Source: Candidatus Limnocylindria bacterium | GTDB taxonomy: Bacteria; Chloroflexota; Limnocylindria; P2-11E | NCBI GenBank assembly: GCA_036523395.1 | Contig: DATDEH010000010.1 | Location: 1 to 58,875, forward strand | Direction of reading: 5' to 3' | Length of the DNA stretch: 58,875 nucleotides | Shown: positions 15,393 through 23,652 of the stretch, in pieces | Layout: each line of letters starts with the position of its first letter | Numbering within the stretch: the stretch's first letter is position 1 | Notes under the pieces: model-generated | What the model was told of the DNA's origin: nothing | Seen by the model: only the letters and a program-made list of their open reading frames with translations | Database searches by the model: none | Position numbers and translations under genes: made by a program

Positions 15393-16406
15393 ATGCCAGC
15401 GAAGAAGGCGACGGCCAAGAAGTCCACCGTCAAGACCACGCGAAAGACCACGCGCAAACGCAGGGGTCCGGCCGAGGCGCGCGGTCCCGAGCCGACGCAG
15501 AGCCCGATCGCGACCGACGACGCCGAGATCGGCGAGCTCGTCGCGCACATCCGGTCGTCGCGCGGCGCCGTCATCGGCGCGTATCGGGATCCGTACGGTG
15601 GCACGCCACTCGTGTTCGCGACACTGCCCGTCGGCGCCGTGGAGGCGACGGCGTTCCAGCGCGATCTCTCGCGCACCCACGCGGAGCGGCTGGCAACGGC
15701 GATCGGCGACACGGGCGCCTTCCTCGATCCGGTCATCGCGATCCCCGCGAAGGACGGATTCCTCTCACCCAACGGGCGCCACCGTATCGCCGCGGCGCGA
15801 GCGCTCGGTCAGCGCTCGATCACCGTGCTCGCGACGGGGGACCAGGCACTCGCGTATCGGATCCTCGCGATGAACACCGAGAAGGCGCACAACCTGCGCG
15901 ACCGCAGTCTCGAGGTGATCCGCATGGCGCGTTCGCTCGCGAAAGAGCAGCCGCGCTCCAAGGAGAAGGACCACGCGACGTCGTTCGAGTCCCCGGCGTT
16001 CCTCACACTGGGCTGCGCGTATGAGAAGCGCGACCGATTCTCGGGCTCGTCATACAACTCGATGCTGCGACGGGTCGAGCTGTTCCTCGATCAAACGGTG
16101 CCCGCGGCGCTGCGCCAGCGCGAGCAATGGGCCGTGCGTCTCCTCGATATCGACGACCGAGTGAGCGCGCATGTTAAGGAGCTGCAGGAGATGGGGATGA
16201 AGAGCCCATACCTGCGCGCGGTGGTGGTCGCACGCTGCAATCCGGTCCGGTGGATCCCGTCGAAGAAGGGTGCCGGCCCACCGATGTCGGTCGCGGAAGC
16301 GCTCACTCGCATGACGAAGAGCGTGCGCGCCTTCGAGCCGAAGAAGATCCGTCCGCAGGATCTGGCGATCGCCGCTGCTGTTGGCGGTGGGGACGAAGGC
16401 TCCTAG
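15393..16406 (+). CDS. ParB-like nuclease-domain protein with basic tail
   Basis: 337 residues. Residues 1-27 are a Lys/Thr/Arg-rich tail (MPAKKATAKKSTVKTTRK) like histone-H1-type DNA-binding tails. Residues about 65-165 form a ParB N-terminal domain with FLSPNGRHRIAAARALG (the GxxR motif) and ITVLATGDQALAYRILAMNTEKAHN. The C-terminal half is helical and has no domain I recognise. It is not in a parABS setting, so chromosome partitioning is unlikely. The ATG follows TAAAGT (15379-15384), whose TAA is the kinase stop, so it may have its own leaderless transcript as well as operon readthrough. Confidence 0.75.
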   Translation: MPAKKATAKKSTVKTTRKTTRKRRGPAEARGPEPTQSPIATDDAEIGELVAHIRSSRGAVIGAYRDPYGGTPLVFATLPVGAVEATAFQRDLSRTHAERLATAIGDTGAFLDPVIAIPAKDGFLSPNGRHRIAAARALGQRSITVLATGDQALAYRILAMNTEKAHNLRDRSLEVIRMARSLAKEQPRSKEKDHATSFESPAFLTLGCAYEKRDRFSGSSYNSMLRRVELFLDQTVPAALRQREQWAVRLLDIDDRVSAHVKELQEMGMKSPYLRAVVVARCNPVRWIPSKKGAGPPMSVAEALTRMTKSVRAFEPKKIRPQDLAIAAAVGGGDEGS

Positions 16407-16421
16407 GCGCGAGCGGAGCGT

Positions 16422-16880
16422 CTAGTTCGCGCTTTCCCCGGGTCCGCGAAACCGCCCCACGGCGGCGAGCAGCTCATCCAGGCCAAAGGGCTTCGCGAGA
16501 TAACCCTCGGCGCCGACCTCATCGGCCCATCGCCTCGCGCTCTCGGCCGCCGTCATCACGACGATCGGCACGTTGATGCCCTGGGCGTGGAGCGCGCGCG
16601 CGACTGCCCATCCGTCCATCACCGGCATGCGCATGTCGAGGAGGATCACCGCAGGCTGTTTGCGAGCGACCGACTCGAGCGCCTCTTGGCCGCTCGTCAC
16701 GCTGACGACGTCGTAGCCCTCGCCCGAAAGGATGGCGCTCACCGTGTCCAGGATGGAGGCGTCGTCGTCAACGACGAGCACGGTGTCACTTTGTCCGTCG
16801 CCTCGCGCATGTGGTCGTACCGCGCTGGATGGCCGCGCAGCCTTGCCTTCTGGGGCACCTGCGGTCCACTGGATCACCAC
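16422..16880 (-). CDS. Single-domain response regulator
   Basis: 152 residues. A 32-residue linker-like N-terminus precedes a receiver domain: acidic pair in VVDDDAS, phospho-acceptor Asp in VILLDMRMPVMDG, Thr in VVMTAAE and Lys in YLAKPFG. There is no output domain, so it likely signals through another protein or a phosphorelay. GTG start directly abuts the TAG stop of the histidine kinase, so the two are one operon and probably partners. Confidence 0.85.
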   Translation of the reverse strand: MVIQWTAGAPEGKAARPSSAVRPHARGDGQSDTVLVVDDDASILDTVSAILSGEGYDVVSVTSGQEALESVARKQPAVILLDMRMPVMDGWAVARALHAQGINVPIVVMTAAESARRWADEVGAEGYLAKPFGLDELLAAVGRFRGPGESAN

Positions 16881-18737
16881 CTAGTCAAGTCTCCTTCCAT
16901 CAGCGATCGGCAACGCGACGTGGAACGTCGAACCCTTGCCGACCTCGCTTTCCACCCATATCCGGCCACCATGTTCCTCGACGATCCCGCGACAGATGAA
17001 CAGACCCAGCCCCATGCCGTGGAAGCGCCGGTCATCGACATTCGACGCGCGCGAGAAACGCTCGAAGATCCGCGGAAGGTCCGCGGCCGGGATCCCGATC
17101 CCAGAGTCCTCGACCGTGATGCGCGCCTCTCCGTCCTCCTGCCAGACCTTGATCTTGATCGGTTTGCGCTCCGGACTGTACTTCTTCGCGTTCTCGATGA
17201 GGTTCTGGAAGAGCTGCTCGACGCGACGACGGTCGTAGTCTCCGACGACCGGACCGCCCGCCTCGACCCGACAGATGCTCGGGTCGAGCGAGTCGTGCGA
17301 ACAGATGTCTTGTGCGAGCGTCGCGAGATCGACAGGCTCGCGTTCGCCCACGAGGCGTCCCTGCTCGAGGCGCGCCGCGTCGAGCAGGTCGCCGACGAGC
17401 CCCGCGAGTCGCTTGCTCTCGCGCACGACCCGTCGGATGCCCGCGAGGTCCGCGGGGACGGACGGTTCCCGCATCGCGCGGCGCTCGAGGAACTCGGCTT
17501 GGGCCACGACGGTCGTCAGCGGGGTCTTGAGATCGTGCGCCGCGGCCGAGAGGAAGTCCTCTTTGAGCCGCGTCGCCTCCTCACGCGCACGCACGCGTGT
17601 CGCGTGATCGATGAGCGCACGGCTCTCGAGCATGACCGCCGCTTGGTCGGCGAGCAGGCCCGCGAGCTCGATGTCGCTGAGCGCGAAGATAGGCGGGCGC
17701 TGAGCACTGAGGGTGAGGACACCAAGACGACGCTCACCCGCAGTGATCGGGGCCGCAAGGACCGCACCGACGTGACGCGAGCGATAGTCCACCGCACCAT
17801 CTGGGTTGTCGCGGATCGGATTCGTGCTGAAGATCGGACGCTGCAGCTCGAATGCGCGCCCAGTGAAATGTTTGCCCGGCTCGACGTCGACGGTCGTCCC
17901 GTCGTCTTCCCAGAAGCGCAGCTTCGAGGTGGCTTCCTCCCACAATCCGATGCGCGCCGACGTGCCGGTGCTGTTCGAGGCGCCGCGCTCGAGCTCGCGC
18001 ACGATGTCGAGCGTCGTGGGCAGCCGCGGCAGGCTGGCGGCGCGAGCAAGGAACGAACGGAGCTCCGGCTCCTGCCACGCTCTGCGGAGAATCGGCGGCG
18101 GCGCGAAACCGAGGTAGTACGCGACCGCCGAGCCAAGGCCGAGCAGCTGCGCGAGCGCCTGGAACACAGCGCGATCATCCGATGGCGTCAGCGGCGTCAG
18201 CCCTGCGATAAGGAGGTCGGTGCCCAGGAGGATGGAGCCGACCGATATCGCCTCCATCCGTCGCCGCGTGACCCCCTTGGCTCGGCGCGCCGCTCGGATG
18301 AACGCGATCGCGCAGTAGAAGGACACGACGAAGAAGTACCCGACGATGTAGAGCGTCACGGAGGTCGGCAGCGTCGCGACAGCCGTCGTCTGCGTCGCAA
18401 CGGTCGCGTAGGTCGCGACAATGCCCGCCACGAACCCGAGTTCCGCCGCGCGCATGACGGGAGCGCGTACCTGCGTGAAGTCGTCGACGAGCCGGAGCAG
18501 GACGTACGGCATGGCGATGAGTACCGCTACCTCGAGCGCTATCAGCCACGGCGTTGCCGTCGTTCCGGTCAGCGTTGCGATACGCGACGCCAGGATGACG
18601 AACGCGAGCGCACCGAAGAAGAGCGTCATGTCGATGTGTGCGCGCGTGGGGTGCCGTAGCGCGCGCAGCGCGACGCTGATGAAGATCAGCACGTAGATGA
18701 CCTGCGTGACCGCAGAGATGAGGTCGAGCGCGTTCAG
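16881..18737 (-). CDS. Membrane histidine kinase with GAF domain, probable CTG start
   Basis: About 618 residues from CTG 18737. About six to seven hydrophobic segments fill residues 1-210, then a GAF domain (about 235-395), then HisKA with the phospho-acceptor His in AAAHDLKTPLTT, then HATPase with N box (LIENAKKYS), G1 (VEDSGIGIP) and G2 (HGMGLGLFICRG). The first canonical start is GTG 18692, which would cut the first membrane helix. Fifteen in-frame codons upstream (NALDLISAVTQVIY after the CTG) complete it, and a TAGAAT -10 sits one base off perfect leaderless spacing from the CTG. It is followed by its response regulator and preceded by the chromate transporter genes. Confidence 0.85.
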   Translation of the reverse strand: MNALDLISAVTQVIYVLIFISVALRALRHPTRAHIDMTLFFGALAFVILASRIATLTGTTATPWLIALEVAVLIAMPYVLLRLVDDFTQVRAPVMRAAELGFVAGIVATYATVATQTTAVATLPTSVTLYIVGYFFVVSFYCAIAFIRAARRAKGVTRRRMEAISVGSILLGTDLLIAGLTPLTPSDDRAVFQALAQLLGLGSAVAYYLGFAPPPILRRAWQEPELRSFLARAASLPRLPTTLDIVRELERGASNSTGTSARIGLWEEATSKLRFWEDDGTTVDVEPGKHFTGRAFELQRPIFSTNPIRDNPDGAVDYRSRHVGAVLAAPITAGERRLGVLTLSAQRPPIFALSDIELAGLLADQAAVMLESRALIDHATRVRAREEATRLKEDFLSAAAHDLKTPLTTVVAQAEFLERRAMREPSVPADLAGIRRVVRESKRLAGLVGDLLDAARLEQGRLVGEREPVDLATLAQDICSHDSLDPSICRVEAGGPVVGDYDRRRVEQLFQNLIENAKKYSPERKPIKIKVWQEDGEARITVEDSGIGIPAADLPRIFERFSRASNVDDRRFHGMGLGLFICRGIVEEHGGRIWVESEVGKGSTFHVALPIADGRRLD

Positions 18738-18744
18738 GCCGGTG

Positions 18745-18750
18745 ATTCTA
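18745..18750 (-). promoter_or_regulatory. -10 hexamer TAGAAT before the CTG-start kinase
   Basis: Read on the minus strand, the predicted +1 is 18738, one base before the CTG. It lies in the 18-base gap after the chromate transporter stop. Confidence 0.4.
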
Positions 18751-18755
18751 GGAAC

Positions 18756-19268
18756 TCAGCGAGCGAGCAATAGACCGAGCAGAGCACCGCCGATGACCAC
18801 AACGGCTGGATGCAGACGGCCTTGATACGTGAATACCGCGGCCGCGATCCCAATGACCACCTGCCACCATGACGGCACGTCGCCGGGCACGATCAGCGAG
18901 AACCCTGTCGCGCATAGCAGACCCGCAGTCGCAAGCGCCGCGCCACGCACGAGACCGGCGAACGGCACCGATAACAGCCAACGCCGCGCGACCGCGGTCG
19001 CTGGAAGGATCACGAGCGGAGGGAGGCTCGATGCGACAAGCGCCATCGCTGCCCCGAGAAGCCCGGCCATCTGGTAACCGAGACTCACGATCCACAGCCC
19101 ATTCGGTCCGGTCGAAAGGCGGCCGATCGCGAGCGCCTCCACCAGCTGGCTGTCCGTCACGACCCCGGTCGCGACGAGATCCTGCCGCAGCAGTGGCAGC
19201 GATCCAAGACCACCGAGGGCGAGTGCGGAGTCTTTAAGGAGTACGGCAAAGAGTGTGAGCGGATCCAC
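18756..19268 (-). CDS. chrA: Chromate-transporter family half-protein (second)
   Basis: 170 residues, about five hydrophobic segments. The start DPLTLFAVLLKDSALALGGLGSLPLLRQDL is the conserved CHR-domain N-terminus, and LSTGPNGLWIVSLGYQMAG matches the GPxG signature (Pro-Asn variant). ChrA proteins of the short form work as pairs of half-proteins with opposite topology. GTG start, 3 bases after the stop of the first half, so the two are coupled. Substrates other than chromate are possible, as many homologues lack a chromate phenotype. Confidence 0.85.
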   Translation of the reverse strand: MDPLTLFAVLLKDSALALGGLGSLPLLRQDLVATGVVTDSQLVEALAIGRLSTGPNGLWIVSLGYQMAGLLGAAMALVASSLPPLVILPATAVARRWLLSVPFAGLVRGAALATAGLLCATGFSLIVPGDVPSWWQVVIGIAAAVFTYQGRLHPAVVVIGGALLGLLLAR

Positions 19269-19271
19269 GTC

Positions 19272-19835
19272 CTATTCGACCGCACCTTCGGGCGACGTCG
19301 GGCGCTCGCGCCCAAGGAACAGCGCGCCGCAGAGTGCCGCGGCGGCAATGACGGCGATGCTGGAGACCGTCGTGAGGAGCAGCACGGCGAACGCAGCGAC
19401 GACCACCGCGATATCGACGACCGTCCGAAGGCCATGTCGACGCGCGTCGCGGACGAGAACGATCGCAAGCCCGAGCGTCATGCCGCCGGTGGCCGGCGCC
19501 ATGCCCTGAAGCGCCGATCGTGCGAGTGGCTGATCCGCGATCAATCCGTACGCCGCGGTCATCGCCACCGTGATGACCGCGGCGGGGACCATCATCCCCG
19601 AGACGGCGACGATCACACCTCGCCAGCCAGCGATCCGCTGACCGAGCAGACCGGCGAGCGCCACGAGGTGGATGCCGGGGCTCAGCTGACAGAGCGCCCA
19701 GGCTTCGGTGAACTCTCGCCCACCGATGCGCCCCTCGCGCTCGACCAGAAAACGGCGAAGAAGGAAGAGCGTACTGGTCCCACCGCCCACGGACTGCGTG
19801 CCGACCGCGATGAAGATCCTCGCGAGCTCACGCAT
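19272..19835 (-). CDS. chrA: Chromate-transporter family half-protein (first)
   Basis: 187 residues, about five to six hydrophobic segments. FIAVGTQSVGGGTSTLFLLRRFLVER is the CHR N-terminal motif and ALCQLSPGIHLVALAGLLGQRIAGW is the conserved PGxxxxxxA region. It forms the partner of the next half-protein. A TAGCCT hexamer (minus strand, 19849-19844) lies just ahead of the ATG, predicting a 2-base leader. It begins a likely four-gene operon chrA-chrA-kinase-regulator. Confidence 0.85.
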   Translation of the reverse strand: MRELARIFIAVGTQSVGGGTSTLFLLRRFLVEREGRIGGREFTEAWALCQLSPGIHLVALAGLLGQRIAGWRGVIVAVSGMMVPAAVITVAMTAAYGLIADQPLARSALQGMAPATGGMTLGLAIVLVRDARRHGLRTVVDIAVVVAAFAVLLLTTVSSIAVIAAAALCGALFLGRERPTSPEGAVE

Positions 19836-19914
19836 CGCCGCCTAGGCTATGTGGGCGGCCGGCGAGGTGCGCCACCGCTAGCAGGCTGGCACGCGCTGTG
19901 CTTCTTCCTGAGCT

Positions 19915-20190
19915 ATGGACTGGTCGCTCGTCGATACCGAACGCCTCGCGAAGCTCGCGTGCATGAGTTGCCAGCACGGCCTCGCCGGTGGCGTCATGCG
20001 TCAGGTCGAGTGGACGACCCGTCGCTGCATTGTCGTGGTCGCGTGCCCGACTTGCAGCGCGGAGTCGATGGTGGTCCTTGAAACGAGCGGCCTGCGGCGC
20101 GCGGCGCCACCCATCGATGTCGATGACGTGCTTCGCGCGCACGTTGCGCTCGCGCACGTAGACCGGGTGAGTGACCTCTTCACGTCCTAG
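19915..20190 (+). CDS. Small zinc-ribbon-like hypothetical protein
   Basis: 91 residues. Two CxxC pairs, ACMSCQHG (about residue 16) and ACPTCSAE (about residue 44), are spaced as in a zinc ribbon with an intervening Arg/Val-rich hairpin (QVEWTTRRCIVVVACP). I do not recognise the family and no partner gene is adjacent. The ATG at 19915 is the first start that keeps both Cys pairs. No RBS is evident. Confidence 0.6.
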   Translation: MDWSLVDTERLAKLACMSCQHGLAGGVMRQVEWTTRRCIVVVACPTCSAESMVVLETSGLRRAAPPIDVDDVLRAHVALAHVDRVSDLFTS

Positions 20191-20204
20191 ACCGCGCACC
20201 GGAG

Positions 20205-21089
20205 CTAGATCGCGAGGCGCAGCTGCGACGGCGCGACGGGCTCGGGCTTTCGGAACGGACGCTCTTCGAATTGGTATCGCAAGCGCACGCGACGCGCGCG
20301 CTCCTCGACCACATCGGTGTAGCTGCGCGCGGGGTTGACCCGCTCCGCGAACTGCGCCTCGGTCGCCGGGACGAGGGCGGGGGAGTGCTCCGAGAGGAAC
20401 GCGAAGTAGTGTGGCTTCACCGCCGGATCGAGCTTCAGCGGACGCGTCGAGAAGAATGTCGCACCGCTCCTCGCCGCCGCGGCTGCCACCGCGTCGAGCG
20501 ACTCCTCAGAATCGCTGAGGCCTGGCAGGATCGGCGCGGCGAGGACACCCGCGTCGATCCCGGCGGAGACCAGGCGTCGTACCGCCTCGAGTCGCGCTTT
20601 CGGCGGAGACGCGTGCGGTTCCGAGATCCGCGCGATCTCCTCAGAAACCGTGCCGACGCTGACGCAGACCTTGACGTCGAGTCGTGACAGCAGATCGACA
20701 TCGCGGACCACCATCGAGCCCTTCGTGATCACGACAAGCGGCAGGGGCGACGCGACGAGCGCTTCGAGCGTTCGCCGAGTGATGCGGTAGCGGCCCTCGC
20801 ACTGCTGATAGGGATCTGTGGCGGTCCCGAGTGCGACGGTCTCGCGCTTGCGCAACCGACGCAGCTCTTGCGTGAGCAGCTCGGAGAAGTTGATCTTCAC
20901 GTCGATCTCGCGGTCGAAGCCGGCGCCGGTGTCGCGGCCGCGACGCGCGTGGTAGTCGCGCGCGTAGCAATAGACGCAGGCCCGCTCACACCCCATGTAA
21001 GGGTTGAGGCTCCACGCGAAAGGCATTCCCTGAACGCGCGTCAGCGCGCTCTTCACCGTGACCTCTCGATACAGGACGCCGCTCCCCAT
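20205..21089 (-). CDS. Radical SAM protein, SPL/Rv2578c-like
   Basis: 294 residues. The iron-sulfur/SAM motif is CERACVYCYAR (Cx3Cx2C), followed by a domain with TATDPYQQCEGRYRITRRTLEAL, TKGSMVVRDVDLL, and VSVGTVSEEIARISEP. This is the radical SAM group annotated as Rv2578c-like, related to spore photoproduct lyase. SPL repairs a UV thymine lesion; here that function is inferred, not shown. A LexA-type box lies directly upstream and overlaps the -10 by one base (TATCAT, minus strand, 21105-21100). Divergent from the LigD modules. Confidence 0.85.
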   Translation of the reverse strand: MGSGVLYREVTVKSALTRVQGMPFAWSLNPYMGCERACVYCYARDYHARRGRDTGAGFDREIDVKINFSELLTQELRRLRKRETVALGTATDPYQQCEGRYRITRRTLEALVASPLPLVVITKGSMVVRDVDLLSRLDVKVCVSVGTVSEEIARISEPHASPPKARLEAVRRLVSAGIDAGVLAAPILPGLSDSEESLDAVAAAAARSGATFFSTRPLKLDPAVKPHYFAFLSEHSPALVPATEAQFAERVNPARSYTDVVEERARRVRLRYQFEERPFRKPEPVAPSQLRLAI

Positions 21090-21104
21090 GGTCGTGGCGA
21101 TGAT

Positions 21105-21118
21105 AGAACATGCGTTCT
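21105..21118. promoter_or_regulatory. LexA-type (SOS) operator AGAAC-ATGC-GTTCT
   Basis: The core GAACATGCGTTC (21106-21117) matches the Gram-positive/actinobacterial LexA pattern GAAC-N4-GTTC, with symmetric flanking A and T. It lies between the divergent radical SAM gene (start 21089) and LigD phosphoesterase (start 21138), touching the -10 of the first and about 20 bases before the second start. Both flanking units are DNA-repair genes, which supports the reading. No lexA gene is in the window. Confidence 0.6.
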
Positions 21119-21137
21119 AACAACAGAAAGGCTCAGA

Positions 21138-21821
21138 TTGGGGACCACCCGCGCCTCAAGGAGACGAACGATCGCGCCCACGAAGAAGCCCGCGGCACGC
21201 GCCGGACTGGCCGAGTACAAGCGCAAGCGTGACTTCTCGCGCACGCCCGAGCCCGCGCCGCGCCCTGCGCGCTCGGCGACCCGTCGCAGCTTCGTCATCC
21301 AGAAGCATCGCGCGACGGCCCTCCACTACGACTTCAGGCTCGAGATCGGCGACGCGATGCCGTCGTGGGCAGTGCCAAAGGGTCCTTCGCTCGATCCAAG
21401 CCAGAAACGACTCGCGATGCAGGTCGAGGATCACCCGCTCGAGTACGCGGGCTTCGAAGGCGTCATCCCCGCGGGCGAGTACGGCGGCGGCACGGTGATG
21501 ATCTGGGACGAGGGGACGTACGAGATGCTCGACGACGTCGATCCCGCCGTCGCGCTCAAGAAGGGCGAACTGCGATTCACGCTGAACGGCCGCAAGCTCA
21601 AGGGACGCTGGACCCTCGTTCGCACCGGGCCGCGGAAGTGGCTGCTGATCAAAGGGCGCGACGCGGAGGCGGACACGACCGACGTCACGGTCGCACAGCC
21701 GCGCTCGGTACGAACGAATCGCCTCCTTGCCGAGATCGCTCGCGATGAGGGAGGCGACGTCGATAAGGCGGCGACCGGCGACCCCGCCGTGAGTAAGACG
21801 TCCGGATCCGCGAAGCGTTGA
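21138..21821 (+). CDS. ligD: LigD-type 3'-phosphoesterase (DNA repair)
   Basis: 227 residues as a free-standing PE domain. After a 35-residue basic tail comes RRSFVIQKHRATALHYDFRLEIGDAMPSW, with the His and Asp/Arg active-site set of LigD phosphoesterases, then SQKRLAMQVEDHPLEYAGFEGVIPAGEYG and RWTLVR. PE removes 3'-phosphates or ribonucleotides at breaks during non-homologous end joining. The TTG start is chosen because AGAAAGG lies 7 bases upstream. First gene of a PE-ligase-polymerase operon, with a LexA-type box in its promoter region. Confidence 0.85.
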   Translation: MGTTRASRRRTIAPTKKPAARAGLAEYKRKRDFSRTPEPAPRPARSATRRSFVIQKHRATALHYDFRLEIGDAMPSWAVPKGPSLDPSQKRLAMQVEDHPLEYAGFEGVIPAGEYGGGTVMIWDEGTYEMLDDVDPAVALKKGELRFTLNGRKLKGRWTLVRTGPRKWLLIKGRDAEADTTDVTVAQPRSVRTNRLLAEIARDEGGDVDKAATGDPAVSKTSGSAKR

Positions 21822-22744
21822 GGGCACCGATCGCGCCGATGCTCGCCTCGCTCTCGAAGGAGGTGGTGAGCGGCCCGGACTGGGTCTACGAGGAGAAGTA
21901 CGACGGGATCCGGGCCGTCGCGTACCGCGATGGCGATCGCGTGCGTCTTCTGTCGCGCACCGGTCAGGACCTGACCGCGGGTTTCCCGGCGATCGTCGAC
22001 GCCATTCGCGATCTGCCGGATCCTGACACTGTGCTCGACGGCGAGCTCGTCGTCTTCGATCCGAGCGGCGTCTCGCGGTTCCAGCTGCTTCAGCGTCGCG
22101 GCATCGAGCGTGGCACGCGGACGGTCTACGCGGTCTTCGACTGCCTCCGTTCAGAAGGACACGATCTCCTCCGCCGGCCGCTTGATGAGCGACGCGCGCG
22201 ACTCCTCAAGCTGATCCCGCGACGGTCGGGCGCGCTCATGCCGTCGCGGCGGCTGCCGCGTGACGGCGAGCGAGCGCTGGCGACCGCGCGCGAGAAAGGG
22301 TGGGAGGGCGTGATCGCGAAGATCGCGTCGTCGCCCTACGAGCCGGGGGTGCGCTCGCGGGCGTGGCTCAAGATCAAGGTGCGCGGTGAATCGGAGTTCG
22401 TCATCGGCGGATACACGCCGCCGCAGGGATCGCGCACGGAGTTCGGCGCGCTGCTCGTCGGCCTCTATGACGGCGGCAGGCTGCGCTACACCGGGAAGGT
22501 GGGGACCGGGTACACGCAGGACACGCTTCGCGACCTCGGGGCGAAGCTCATGGATCTGCGGACAGACGCGCCAGCGTTCGAGCCGACACCGCGCGTCTCC
22601 GGTGCGATCTGGGTGAAGCCGCGACTCGTCGCGCAGCTCGCATACGCGGAGTGGACGGCCGACGGAAGGCTGCGGCAGCCGGCGTTCCTGGGACTCCGCA
22701 CCGACAAGAAACCAGAGGAGTGCACGTGGGCACGACGCGAGTGA
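21818..22744 (+). CDS. ligD: ATP-dependent DNA ligase, LigD-type
   Basis: 308 residues, the size of a LigD ligase core (nucleotidyltransferase plus OB domain). The catalytic Lys is in EEKYDGIRAV; motif III is VLDGELVVFD, motif IV GWEGVIAKI and motif V WLKIKVR. The OB domain (about residues 205-300) ends in RLRQPAFLGLRTDK, typical of LigD. TTG start overlaps the previous stop (TTGA), so it is translationally coupled. It seals nicks at repaired ends; Ku, its usual partner, is not in the window. Confidence 0.88.
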   Translation: MRAPIAPMLASLSKEVVSGPDWVYEEKYDGIRAVAYRDGDRVRLLSRTGQDLTAGFPAIVDAIRDLPDPDTVLDGELVVFDPSGVSRFQLLQRRGIERGTRTVYAVFDCLRSEGHDLLRRPLDERRARLLKLIPRRSGALMPSRRLPRDGERALATAREKGWEGVIAKIASSPYEPGVRSRAWLKIKVRGESEFVIGGYTPPQGSRTEFGALLVGLYDGGRLRYTGKVGTGYTQDTLRDLGAKLMDLRTDAPAFEPTPRVSGAIWVKPRLVAQLAYAEWTADGRLRQPAFLGLRTDKKPEECTWARRE

Positions 22745-23616
22745 ACGACGGCGAGACGATCGGCGGGGTGGTGATCTCGAACGTCAACAAGGTGTGGTGG
22801 CCCGATGAGGGCATCACCAAGGGCGACATCGCGCGTTTCTACCACGCGATCTCGCCCCTGCTGCTTCCATGGATGCAGGGTCGCCCCCTCACGGCGGAAC
22901 GCTGCCCCGACGGGATGCTCGGTGGCTGCTTTTACCGGAAGAACTTCCCCGAGGGCAACATCCCTGTCGGTGCGCCGCGGCTCCGGCTGCGTGCCGAGAG
23001 CACCGGCAAGGACGTGAACTACGTTGTCGGAGGCAACCTCGAGGCGCTCCTCGGCCTCGTCAGGGTGGGATGTATCGCCATGCACATCATGAACTCGCGC
23101 GTCGGCTCGATGCGTGATGCGGATTGGCTCGCGTTCGACCTCGATCCCAGCAGTGGCGAGTTCGCCGACACCATCCGCCCGGGCAGGGCATTGAAGGCGA
23201 TCCTCGATGAGCATGGCCTGGTGTCGTTCCCGAAGACGTCGGGCAGCCGAGGGCTGCACGTGTTCGTACCGCTCCGCGCGGGGCATTCACAGGAGAACGT
23301 GACGGCCTTCGCGGTCCGCGTAGGCGAAGAGCTCGCGCGCCGCGAGCCTGAGCTCGTCACGATGGAGTTCAGCAAGAAGGCGCGGGGCACGCGCGTGTAC
23401 GCCGATCCCTTCCGCAACGCGTACCTGCAGACCATCGTCACGCCGTATTCGGTGCGGCGTCGCCCGGGCGCCACGGTCTCGATGCCACTCGCGTGGGACG
23501 AAGTCACGGCGCGGCTCGATCCGCGCCGCTTCGCCATCCGAACGCTCGAGAAGCACATGGCGCGCGACGATCCCTGGGCCGACTTCAAGAAGAAGGCGCA
23601 GCGGCTGCCCAGCTAG
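22726..23616 (+). CDS. ligD: LigD-type primase-polymerase (AEP) domain protein
   Basis: 296 residues from GTG 22726, which has AGGAG 5 bases upstream. It overlaps the ligase 3' end by 19 bases. It begins in VVISNVNKVWWPDEGITKGD, the standard LigD POL start. The two metal-binding Asp residues are in DWLAFDLDPS, with the conserved KTSGSRGLHVFVPL following. LigD POL fills gaps with a preference for ribonucleotides. Separate POL, PE and LIG genes are known outside mycobacteria; the order PE-LIG-POL here is different from the fused POL-PE-LIG order. Confidence 0.88.
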   Translation: MGTTRVNDGETIGGVVISNVNKVWWPDEGITKGDIARFYHAISPLLLPWMQGRPLTAERCPDGMLGGCFYRKNFPEGNIPVGAPRLRLRAESTGKDVNYVVGGNLEALLGLVRVGCIAMHIMNSRVGSMRDADWLAFDLDPSSGEFADTIRPGRALKAILDEHGLVSFPKTSGSRGLHVFVPLRAGHSQENVTAFAVRVGEELARREPELVTMEFSKKARGTRVYADPFRNAYLQTIVTPYSVRRRPGATVSMPLAWDEVTARLDPRRFAIRTLEKHMARDDPWADFKKKAQRLPS

Positions 23617-23652
23617 CGAGCGAGTGGCACGGCGTATGCCCCTCACCGAGGT

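Noticed and set aside
18436-18447. Second GAAC-N4-GTTC LexA-like match
   Set aside because: It is inside the histidine kinase coding region, far from any start, and most likely chance.
16587-18659. 690-residue open frame on the plus strand
   Set aside because: Lies opposite the response regulator and histidine kinase, both with full motif sets; no recognisable domain of its own.
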